From Linum tenue (taxonomy: Eukaryota; Streptophyta; Magnoliopsida; Malpighiales; Linaceae): 64,000 bases of DNA. The notes beneath the pieces are model-generated. The model did not search any database. It was not told where the DNA came from and was given only the letters and a program-made list of their open reading frames with translations. The position numbers and the translations under genes are program-made. Location: positions 63,327,703-63,391,702 of the forward strand of contig CAMGYJ010000002.1 in the NCBI GenBank assembly GCA_946122785.1, in the 5' to 3' direction. Positions 11,101-23,100 of this stretch are shown piece after piece. Position 1 is the first letter of the stretch, and each line of letters starts with the position of its first letter.

Positions 11101-11195
11101 CATCCTTACAAATTACAATTCTAACTTGTTCACTCCTGATTCCAGCTACACCAAGATCAGGTCTGATCTCCCCGATCCACAGTCCACACAGATTA

Positions 11196-14100
11196 CTACT
11201 CCGTTTCTTCATCCCCTTCTTCTTCGGAAGAGCGAGCAGAAAGTTCACTATCTTTATCTTCTTCTTGGTCTTCATCTTCATCGTCGTCATCCTCGCAGTA
11301 CTCCAGCCATTCCTGATCTTCTTCCTCCTCTTCTCCATCATAAGACCCGAAATCGCTGTCATCTTCATCCTCCTCGAACTCCATCTCTTCGATCGATGCA
11401 GATTTAAAAGCAACCTCCATGAATCTTCTTGACCTCTGCTGGGACCACCTATGTACATAAGAAAAGCATTATATTAGGCATTGCACCACACGGGACATCC
11501 CATCAAATGGCTTATGTTTACCTACTTGCACCAAGCCCAGCAATTAAAAATGGTAAGGCAGAGACTTACTCAGCATAGCCTTCGTTACGTGGTCCGCTTG
11601 AGATATATAGTTCCCCACAAACACTCTGGGAGTTCTCAATTGTTAGCCACCGTGGCCGTGACTGTGAAAACCTCCTGCGATGCTTGGATGATGATGATGT
11701 TGATATGGCACTTAGTAGCTCCAAAAACGAGGCCGAATCCCGGTTGTGATCACCATCAGCAGCAGGAGCAGGAGCAAAGTCATAGAGTGGATGGACAGCG
11801 CATTTCCTTACTTGAATGCCGAACCCCATATCAACACAAAATTCAAGCTCGTCACCTTGCTCGGTCTCATCCTGAAACCTCCAACCCGAGTCTATATCAT
11901 CTAAGACCATCGCGTTCGTGTCGAATATCCAATGGCAGAGCCACGTTGTTTCTCTATGATTCTCATTCATGAAGAAGGTGATATGTGGAGTGTACTCCCA
12001 AGTGAACTTCTTTGTTCTGTTGAAAATTCTGATGTACGGCATGAAAAAGCATGACTCATGGGGCCGTTCCCAAGCATAAATGGTGCATGTAACAAACCCA
12101 GTGATGTCACAACCTCGAGCCAGTGGGGGAACACTAAAGGATATACTGTCGCCATCAGTTTGATAGGCGAACCATGATGGAATGTCGTTTCCTGGAAAGA
12201 ACAAGCTGTAGAGCCCCCTTTCTGCAAGAGCCTACTGGACATAATCAGAAAAATAAGATTAGACAACGCACGTCCAAAAGCTTTATCCTTACAAGTGCGA
12301 TCTTGATAACAGAGGAAAATAACAAGGAAGAAACAGTAACTAATGTCATAAACCAGTTGATCCCAATAACTCGAGTTATTGGGAGAAGGTTATGATGAAT
12401 CTTATACCACACTCTAACACACCCCCTCAAACGAAAGCCAACTCACGGGGTTGAAGTTTGCACAGGCCCACCATACCTTGTGCTTAATAAGGAGTTAATA
12501 TTGGGGGTCGTGGAGATTCGAACACACGACCACTTGGTCAAACCAGACTCCGATACCATGTCATAAACCTGTTGATCCCAATAACTCGAGTCGTTGAGAG
12601 AAGGTTATGATGAATCTTATACCACACTCTAACAACTAAAAACGTATAGCAAAGAAAAACTGTATTTATAAATAAAAAAATTAACTCAAGACGGTAAGGT
12701 TTAGCAGCCGACCAGCAGCCGGCGGCGATAATTGCAATTGGTAGACAAGTGGTTGCAGATTGTTCAGTGTATTCAGAGCTTTGACGGCGGCGATGGTGGT
12801 GGGCCCAATAAGTCCACTACCCAGGCCCTCCAGCAGCCGGGCAAATTGCAAGAGCAGCTTCGCTGGTGGCGGCGGCGGCGGGTTCGGAAGGGGATCCCTT
12901 GATGAACCTGGTTCTGACAGTGAGATGTGTGTGCCTGAACTGGTGGGGAACTCTCAATTAAGCCACCAGTAGCAGAGTGCGTCCAATCAGGTAAGGTGGG
13001 AAGATGAAGGAGTCGCTCCGGTGCGGCTAAGGTGGGTTCTCCTCCTGGATCCAGAACTCTTTCCAAGTTTTGCAGCTCCCGCTGAATTTCAAGCACGAAC
13101 CCTTTGGACGGCGGGAAGGTGAAGCGGTCCCCTTCAGCTGGCGCCATCGTACTTGGATTATATTCTTCTGGTACCAAACCCCAAAAGTACAGTCACCAGC
13201 CTATGCTTTTGCACCACTACTGCTGAAGGTTGAATCTGGGTCGAAGGATTGGTGATGGCGACATGATTCTGGAGGGAACAACGGTACAATCAGGCGGGAA
13301 CCACCGGATAGCGCCTTAACTAGGCAGTCGAAAGATGTATTTAAACCCGGATTCAGCTGGGTCTTCCTCCATTCGAAATCCATATCGCCCAAATCGTGCT
13401 CACTGATTCCGGGGGGAACGACTGACCGCAATCCTCGTCCCTTAATTTCTCCTCGGATTTGGAAATCACACCCTGTCGCCGGAGGCTTAGCCTCGGTCCA
13501 GAACCTTCTTTCAAACCAATTACCGGCGCCGTGTACGCTGACGGCCGGTCCCCATGATTCCCCGATGAACCGTTATGGCATTAATGGTATTGCGGGCAAT
13601 TAATATATTTCCCCTCGTTTCCATCATTAGAGGAATTAAGGCTGCATTTAAGCCTGGGAAGCGTACCTGCAGGGGCGCAATTGGGACTGTCATTAGCCCA
13701 GATCGAGATGCAATTTTGCAATTACCATTAATTGGGTATAATGGAATAATGGCCCTGGCCATAACCATTCGAAACGGCCCGGGTATTGATGATGGACTTA
13801 TTACTCCCTCGGCTGACGTTCAACAAATAATTGATATTAGTGGCTCTATTTGGGCTGAAGAGGATAAAGCCTGCCTGTTTCCATCTCTGAGAACAGAGCA
13901 AGCTAAAAGGCTATCAAAAGCAGCACTAACCTTCCCCTGTTCCAGCCGTGCAAGTTCTTTCCCCTATTCTGTACTTGCAACTAAAAGCCCTTCAAGCTCG
14001 TCCTTCATTCTTCTCCCCTGCCTTTTGTTCCGCAAAACAGAGAGCTTGGTACGTCGCTGCCCCTCAACTATGGCAGGCCCAATTGAATTCACGGATGAAG

Positions 14101-17100
14101 TCTTAGGTGCTGGAGTGAACAGGGCACGGTTGAGCCTGGTGGGTAGACTCCTTTGCTCGTCACATCCTTCCAGAATCAGGGTGCAACACACTGCTAATAA
14201 CATCTGGGCTAAGCGCGCTGCGGTCACAGTCCTTGATGCTGGTTATGGGCTTTTCCAATTGGTTTTTGCTAATGAAGAGGACTACCAGGAAGCGTTGAGC
14301 AAAGCCCCATGGTTCATCCAGTCGAAGATCCTGACTCTGAAGAAGTGGGAGAAACCAACTCCCCAGCTGTTCCTTGACCTCGCACGGGTTCCTTACCCAG
14401 TTCAGTTTTGGGACTTGCCGGAAGAGTACCGAACGGTGGCGTTGGGAAGGTTGTTGGCTTCAAGACTTGGACCAGTGGAGGAAGCGGCAATGTATGCAGT
14501 ATGGGACAACCCAGGCTGCGTGTTCAAGGCCAAAGTTCTTATTGATGTTTCTGCCCCATTGGAACATCGGTTGGAAGCTCGTAAAAGGGCAAATGATGGA
14601 TCGGTCGGGCCGACGTTTTGGGTATCATTAAGATATGAAAATATTAAGTCTGTGTGCTTCCGCTGCAGACGCATTGGACACAATCAACGCAATTGTACCT
14701 TCGATCTGATCCCAGGAGGGGATGGATTCGGACCTGAGGTGTTGGGTGAAAGAACGGGACCAAAGCTGAACGAGAACTCGTATGCAGCTTCTCGACACGG
14801 TGGCCGACCACGCGGAAACGTGTGGCGAAAGGGTGGACGGCCAGGCCCTCGACCGGTGGTGCAACAGCGCCTTCAATTGGAAGCTCCTCCGCTGGCAACC
14901 AATGCGTCAGAGGGAGCTAGGCATTCAATGGCCAGAGCTGGGATAAACCAGCGCAACTTCCCTGCTAACAACATCGGCGGCGGATCCGGGCCAAACCAGA
15001 TGAGGAAAATGAGAGGTGGGCCTAGACTTTTGGAAAAAGGTGATGGTGGGCCAGCTTCTGTTGCTGCTAGGGAGGTGGCTGAGCGGGGCCTCAAACCAAA
15101 CAATGGGCTGCGCTGCAGGAGTCAAGCAATTGAAGGCCTGGTGGTGACCTTGAACCAGTATGGAGACCTAGCACGGGCCCAGCCCAATGACGGCGAGAAT
15201 GACCTTCCTTTGGCGCTTCCTTATGCTGCGGCCACTCCCTTACAAATTCAAGAGGCATCAGCGTCATATGGTTTAGGTAATTTGTTTTGTGATGAAGACC
15301 CGGGCTTTTTGTATGAAGAAATGGGAGATTCTCACTTTTTTTTGCAAGGTGGCTTGGATACGAATAACAAAGAGCCGCTACTAGAGTCAGATTCTGCGGT
15401 CTCCTGCTCACCAATTGGGGTGGTGACTAATGGGCAGTCAAAAGGAAAAGCAATATTGGTGGAATCCTCGGGGTCACCAAAGGTTTATGTCAGGAGGAAT
15501 ACTGGAGTTTGTATCCAAGAACCTGAGGATGGGGTTGTGGATTCAGGTCTCAAGCGCCCACGCATCGAAGGGCCAAAGAACAAAGGAATAACGGTGGAGG
15601 TAGCCAGCCCCAAGTGGCCCCAATTTGATAAATGAAGGTCTATGCGTGGAATTGTCAAGGTGTGGGGAGTACCTTGACATTCCAAACGCTTAAAGGTCTC
15701 CACAGTCTGTCTAAGTCCTTTCTTTTTCTTTGTGAAACAATGAATCCTAGTGATAAAGTGTCATCTTTTATGTCATCTTTGGGTTTCTCTAGTTGTTTTC
15801 CGGTTGACCCTACCGGTATGTCGGGGGGCTTAGTCTTTGCTTGGCCTAGTTGGGCCTCTGTGTCAGTTATTGGGTCTACCCCTTTTTTTATTGCTATTGC
15901 GGTCATTAATAATAAGTCATTTTCGTACGGCGAGTGTCAACGTTTCGTGCTTATTGGAGTATACTTATCCTATATCATTTCGCGTCGCCAATCTCAGTTA
16001 ATGGATTTACTTGGATTTTGTTCACGCCTAACAGATCCTTTTTTAATTATTGGTGATGTGAACTGTTCACTTTTCCCATCTGAAAAATTGGGTGGCGCCC
16101 CATGGAGAAGGGACAAAGCGCGTCCTCTAGAGGACTTCTTAAACCGATTAGGCATGTTTGAGCCGCCATTTCAAGGGCCTAAATTTACCTGGACAAATCG
16201 AGGAAGGAATGGAATTATAATTGAGCAGAAAATTGATAGAGCCTTTGCCTCGAACTCTTGGATGGAAGTATGGCCGAGCTCCTGTCTTCACCATCTGTCG
16301 GATAGAGGATCAGACCATAGACTCCTGTGCTTGTTTACGCAACCGGAATCCCCGAGAGCAAAAAGATTATTCCGATTCGATGCTCGTTGGACTTTGAACC
16401 CAGAAGCTGGCCTCCTAGTCAACTTCATTTGGGGGACACATGTAAATGGTTCGTACCAGTATTGTCTCTTCTCCAAACTCCTTCGTACTAGGCATGGCCT
16501 TGTTGAGTGGTGTAGAGGGGGGACGTCGAATGCAGCTAGAAACATCAAAGATCTAAGTCAGGCTCTGGAAGTAGCAAGGACTGCCTTTGTTGTGGACTGG
16601 GGTTTAATTCGGGATTTGGAGATTCGCCTAGCAATCCAATATGACCGAGAGGAAATGTACTGGAGGCAAAAATCTAGGACTGAATGGCTTCAAGAAGGGG
16701 ATAAGAATACGCCATATTTCCATCTTATTACATCAATTAGGCGTCAGAAAAATTTCATTGGCGGCTTAGAGGATGATATGGGTAGATGGTGCTTGCTAGA
16801 GATGGAAAAATGTGACATTGCGGTGAAGTACTTTAAGGAAATCTTCCTTACCTGCAGTTTGGGGGAAATTAGTCTGGCTAACCTTCCTTTTTCTTCGATC
16901 GTCAGTGTAGATCAAAATCTGGCGTTAACCTCACCAGTTACGCCCGAGGAGATCCGGGAAGTAGTCTTTAGCATGGGTAAAACCCAGGCTCCCGGGCCGG
17001 ATGGGTTTACAGCTGGTTTCTTTCAGAAGTATTGGAGTATTGTTGGGCATGATGTCACTCAAGCAGTGTTAGCCTTTTTCCACTCTGGGCGTTTATTGAG

Positions 17101-20100
17101 AAGTTTCAATCGTACGTGGATATCTCTAGTTCCGAAAGTGGCCGAGGTTCGTACCATGAAAAATCTGCGGCCTATAAGTCTTTGTCAGGTCTTCTACAAG
17201 ATCACCTCTAAGATTCTGGCTAACAGACTTAGTCTAGTGCTACCGACCATCATCTCCAAAACTCAGAATGGATTTATTAAAGGGCGCCAGATTACTGATA
17301 ATATACTCGTCAGTCATGAAATCACGCATCATCTCAAAACTATGTACTCCGGGAAAAAGTCGTGGATGGCCCTGAAACTAGACATGGAAAAAGCTTATGA
17401 CCGCGTTGAGTGGCAATTTCTGCTAGAGATGATGAAGGAGTTGGGTTTTCATCCCCAGTTTGTCTCGTGGATAAGAGAATGTATTACAACAGTATCCTAT
17501 TCAGTACTTGTCAATGGGATTCCGTCGGAGTACTTTCGACCGACTAGAGGGCTCCGTCAAGGAGACCCCCTTTCTCCATTACTCTTTGCCATTTGTTCGG
17601 AAGGTTTCTCAGCGTTGATCAGCCAGGCTGTGTCTATGGGATTTTTGGAAGGAGTGCGGATTCGTCAATCATGCCCAATGGTTTCCCATCTTTTCTTTGC
17701 GGATGATTCCTTTTTATTCCTTGAAGCCTCCTCTGCCTCATGTGCCACATTGCTATCGCTTCTTCAAGTTTACGAAGGGCTGAGTGGGCAAAAGGTTAAC
17801 CTTGCCAAGTCTGCAGTTCTATTTAGCCGGAATACACTTCTAGATGCTGCACTGTTAATGGGCACCCAATTGGGTGTTGGTGCTATTGGAGAACAAGATG
17901 CGTATCTTGGATTGCCTTCCTTACTAACCAGGTCCAAAAGGGATGCTTTTTTGTCCATAGAGGAGAAGTTTCGCAAGAAGCTTGCTGGTTGGAAGCAGAG
18001 AATGATTTCAAGAGCTGGTAAAGATACTTTGATAAGAATTTCGGCAACTAACATACCTGTTCACGGTATGTCTTGTTTCAAATTTCCTAAGGAAACCTGT
18101 AGGCGATTAAATAGGGAGGTGGCAAGGTTTTGGTGGGGCTCCTCTAGCAACTCGGACCACCCGATACATTGGGTCTCTTGGAAGGGAATCTCTCAAAGCA
18201 AATTCCAAGGAGGATTGGGTTTCAGAGATTTTGAAGCGTTTAATCAGGCACTTCTAGCTAAGCAATGTTGGCGTGTTTGGGCAGATCCAGATTCTCTGCT
18301 TAGTCAAATCTATAAAGGTCGGTACTTTAACTCTAGTACCATCTTAGAGGCTCAGATAGGATCAAACCCCTCGTGGGGTTGGCGAAGCATGCTTTATGGT
18401 AGAGATCTTCTCCTCCAAGGTATGCGCTGGCAAGTTGGGAATGGGCATAATATTGATGCTCTTTATGATCAATGGATCCCATCTTCTAAACCAGAGAGTC
18501 CGGTGATCAAGGTGGCCAATATTAACTCTTCTATAAGAGTCTCCTTTTTTATTGATGATAGTACAAGAGAATGGCACGTGTCGAGATTGCAAGAATATTT
18601 TGATCCCTGCTCGGTGGATATAATTTGCAAAATGGCTCTTCCTCGGACATCACAGCCAGATATTAGAGTATGGCATTTTACCAAAAATGGCAAGTACTCA
18701 GTCAAGACAGGATATCATCTAGCTCTTGAAGGCATTCTAGCTCCCAATAGAAAAGCCCTGGCTCTCATTATTGATCCTCCTTTGTGGAAATTGACATGGG
18801 GCATTCAGACTCCTCCTAAACTAAGGTTTTTCATTTGGCAGTGCCTAAGAGTAGTCTTACCAACGACAGTAGCGCTCCGATCTCGTGGGGTCAATTGCCT
18901 AAGGAGATGTCCTGTATGCTGGAGGAGTCGAGAGAGTATAGAACATTTGTTTTTTCATTGCCCCCTTGCCAATATGCTATGGTACTTTGTGGGATTAAGT
19001 GACATACTAGTTTCGGCCCCAACGATGAATTTTAGTGTATGGTGGCGTCAAGTTATGCTTTCGGAGCAGTCCCAAACCCATATTCTCCAAATTGTGTGTC
19101 TCTTGTGGAGGATATGGAAATCAAGAAATAAAGTGGTATTCGAAAATACCCAGCCTCATGTCCGTTCGCTCGCTCGCCAATTTTCCTTTCAAGTCCGAGA
19201 AGTACTCTCATCCTGTCTCCCTGCCTCGCCTTCTCAACCTCGCGTGTTGCCCCCTTCAAGCCAGCCCTGGGAATGCCCTCCTGAAGATGTTTTGAAGATC
19301 AATTTCGATGCTGCGGTTCATGCCTCCGGTTGCTCGTCTGGTCTGGTGGTTCGTGGCTCGAACGGGCATGTGCTGCTTGCCTCAGGTTTCCAGCATCCAG
19401 GGATTTCTGACCCGTACCTTGCAGAGCTCCTTGCAGCAAGGGATGCGATCTCTCTTGTAGCTTCTAGAAGTTTGCCTCGTGTCATCATTGAGGGAGATGC
19501 GGCTGTGGTCATTCGTCAGCTTAGCTTTGGTGCTGTGGAGGATTCCGTGGGTGGTACCATTCTTAGAGATTGTAGAAGTATCCTTGGGTCTCTGTCTCTT
19601 TGTATAGAATTTAGGGCGGTTCCGCGGACTGCCAACTGGGCTGCCCATAGAGTGGCACGGAAAGCCCTGTTGCTGTCTCGGCTAGAGTTAGCTTCTTTTG
19701 ATTTTGTAGGTTGGATTGTTAGCAGGGTGGGGAGGGCGTTTGGGTAGTGTTTGTTCTAACTGTCTTTCTGATATTACTCGGAAAAAAAAAAAAAAAGGTT
19801 TAGCAGCCGACCGGATCGGTACTGTTACGAAGCCGGCCATATTATGGGTTGGTTGGTTAGTTCGAGATAGAGTTTTCGGTTTACAAGGTTGTTACCAAAG
19901 CCGAATTGAGTTGGTCATTTACCAAAGTCGGCTTGTGTGTGCTCTTCCTACCTGGTCTCTGGTTTCATCAGATACCATGGCCTTCTTCAAGGCAATGACA
20001 GAAGCAGCCTAGTGCTAAGCGTAGAAATTTAAAGAAGCAATGAAAGGTGTCATAAACCAGTTGCTCCCAATAACTCGAGTTGTTGGGAGAGGGTTATGCT

Positions 20101-23100
20101 GGATATTATACCACTATCTAACACGCCCCCTCAAACGAAAGCCAACCCATGAGCTTGAAGTTTGCACAGGCCCACCATACCATGTGCTTGAAAGACAACG
20201 GTTAATATTGGGGGTCGTGGAGATTCGAACACATGACCTTTCGGTTCTAGGCTCTGATACCATGTCATAAACCAGTTGCTCCCAATAACTCGAGTTGTTG
20301 GGAGAGGGTTATGTTGGATATTATACCACTATCTAACAAAAGGAGCTTGTTCCTTCCTTTGATGGATATACTGGTCATACCATCACCATATGCTATAAGA
20401 AGAATGGCTACCCTCCAGGTCACAAAACCAAAGGGCGCAATGTTAGCTTGAGAGTCCGCTTATCAACTGGTCACGGATCAGTTTCCTATGCCTCTAAATC
20501 AAGTCAATCCCTGCAAGCAATCTATCACAAAATGATGCAGTTTATGCAACGAGACTCATCAAACGACTAAATGCCTCGGACTATTTACAATCAATGTGGT
20601 GCCTTTCAGAGCAGTCGAACTACAGATTCTGCGGAGAGTCAGTTAGAGTTGGTTAGAGTGTCAGCTATGGTGGTTCCAATTAGTTGGATACTAGGCTAGA
20701 TGGGTAGATTAGTTAGAAGATTAACACCCGACTTGTCTTTCCTCTGTAATTTTTCTGCTAATGGAGTCTCGATCTCAATCTAGTTTTCTTCTTCAAACAA
20801 TGACATCGAGAAGTAGAAAACCCAGCGGTAACATGATATCCACGAATGGCAAAATAACAAATCTTACCTATCTAGATACAGTTCAAAATTTTATAGCACA
20901 TAAGAAGGATATGATTAATGCAGAGAGGTCACCTGAAGGGGGCTGATACTGTATGTGTCTGTCAAGCTGTCTACTTTATAGGCTGAATTGTTGGAAATGG
21001 AGCCCTGTGTAAGGAAGCCAGAACTTCTGAGAAGCTCAAATGTTTGAGGTTCCAGAGTTTCCAAGTTGAAGAAGCCCTCGACTCCTTTTAAGTTCGAGCA
21101 GCCCTGGACCTGCAAGCCTGCTCCTCCATGGTAGTTTCTTAAGTTGATAGTTTCCAGTGACGTACAGTCATTCGCCTGCAATGCTTTTACACTTGATTGA
21201 AGCTCTGGTATTCCCCGAAGTCTTTTGCACTTGTTCAACCAAAGTTCAACGAGTTCTGGAAGAGCAATGATACTTGCCGGCAAGCACGTGATGTTGTTTC
21301 CACATAACTTTAAGATGTTCAGGAAATGGAAGCTTCCTAGATCTTCCGGCATAATATCATCAGTAATGTTGCAATATCTGAGGTCCAATCTCTTCAAGGA
21401 TGAAGGTAAGAAGTTGAGAACCGATGGGGATTTTCTCGGAGTGAACATGTGATCACATCGACGCAGAGATAATAATTTCAGCTTCTCGAGATTTGAAGTG
21501 CTATCTGGTAGAGTACTTAATGCAGTTCCATTGGCCAAAAGGACAAGCAAGGATTCCAATTTTCCAATGCCTTCAGGCAACTCTTTGAGACTTGAGCAGC
21601 CTGACAAGTCTATCTTCTTTAATGAACTTAGAGCACAAATGCTTGGGGGGAGCTTCTTAAGATTTCTGCAATCTCTCAAGTTCAAGACAGGTATGTGAGT
21701 GAGGGACCCAATGGAATCTGGCAGTTCCTCCAATTTAGCACAACCAGACATGTTTAGATCCTTAAGAGATTGGAGACCAGCTATGCTTCCAGGGAGACTT
21801 CTCAAGCTCTTGCAATTTTGCAAGTTCAAGAACTCGACATGACTAAGAACTCCAATGGACTCTGGCAATTCTTCTAGATCCGAGCAGCCTGACAAGTCCA
21901 AGTCTGTGAGAGATTTCAGACCACCAATGGTTGATGGAATACTTTTCAGGTTCCTGCAGTCATGCAAATTCAACTGCACAATCTGACCAAGAGAACCAAT
22001 GGACTCGGGTAGTTCCTCAAGTGTCAAGCAACCGGACAAATTTAGGTTCTCAATTGATCCTAGAAAACCAATACCAGCTGGAAGCTTTTTAAGCGTCCGG
22101 CAGTCTTGCAAGTTAAGAGAACGGAGATGAGTAAGAAATCTGATGGAGTCATGAACTTGTTGCAAACTAATGCAACCCTTGAGCTTCAGCTTCTCTACAC
22201 TGGGAATGTCCTTAAAGTTAGGAGTCCTGATCAGCTCAATGGAGTGGCTAAGGTCAAGGAATTTTAGCTTCTTCATAGACTGTAACAAAGGAGAAGGCCC
22301 AAAGTATTAATATTTACCAAGGCAGCCTGTTTGTCGATAAGCTTGAAGAAATAGGCATACCTTAATGTCTTCCTCTGAGAACTCAATCAGGCTGCTACGG
22401 CGGAGATCAAGAGCAATCAGGTTTTCCAAATCAAAGTCGGACGGTATAGATTCTACTGGGAACCCATGCCAGCACAGCCACCTTAACTTACTAGAAATGT
22501 ATTCATAGCTTCCCTTAAGGGAAACATGATTGAGCTTCAGCAGTCTCAGCCTTTTCATCTTCTTGAATGCCTTTGCACTTGTAGAAAGTTTTGTTTTCTG
22601 TAAGTTCACTGCCAGTCCTTCAATGACCTTAGTTCCCTATACAGAGAAAGAACACCAATTACTCAAACATATTACGAGTTTTCGTGCAAAAATCAAAGGA
22701 AAAATTACTAGTAGACCGTATACATACCGTCTTACTAGTTAAAACATCAGTAACATCTTCATGATGCCATAACCTGCTGCGCTCCCCTGGATCTACAGGA
22801 CTCTCCTGGCGAACAAGTTCTCTTCCCATACCCCGAAGCAAATCATGCATCCATAGCTTGTTGTCATAACTAACTTTTACAAGGCTCCGTCTCATAAGAG
22901 TATTAATGCCATCAGTTGGAAAGAACCCGCAACCTTCTAGTATGCTCATTACATAGTCCTTATCATATCCAACAAAGAAGCATGCAATGTCAAGGAAAAT
23001 GAACTTCTCAGTGTCATCAAGAGAATCAAAGCTTGTCTTCAAAACAGGCTGAATAGCTTCATTAGCCATCAGCTTAAGCTTTTCCATTCTGCTATTCCAT

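Larger units (their letters stand above)
12714..19796 (+). mobile_element. Full-length L1-type LINE in TNL intron 4
   Basis: A 7.1-kb element in antisense orientation to the TNL. It has an exact 16-bp target duplication GGTTTAGCAGCCGACC (12698-12713 and 19797-19812) and ends in a poly-A run of about 15. It carries a long GC-rich 5' region, ORF1 and ORF2, both open. ORF2 has endonuclease, reverse transcriptase and a C-terminal plant-type RNase H, the arrangement of a plant L1 subgroup. Long duplication, poly-A tail and open frames suggest a recent, possibly still competent copy. Confidence 0.95.

Noticed and set aside
12773..13177. 134-codon minus-strand frame at the 5' end of the first LINE
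   Set aside because: No domain or start context; it lies in the GC-rich LINE leader and is antisense to the element.
13575..14069. In-frame upstream extension of ORF1 in the first LINE
   Set aside because: The frame is open but the translated part looks like random leader; the conserved ORF1 start fits the ATG at 14070.
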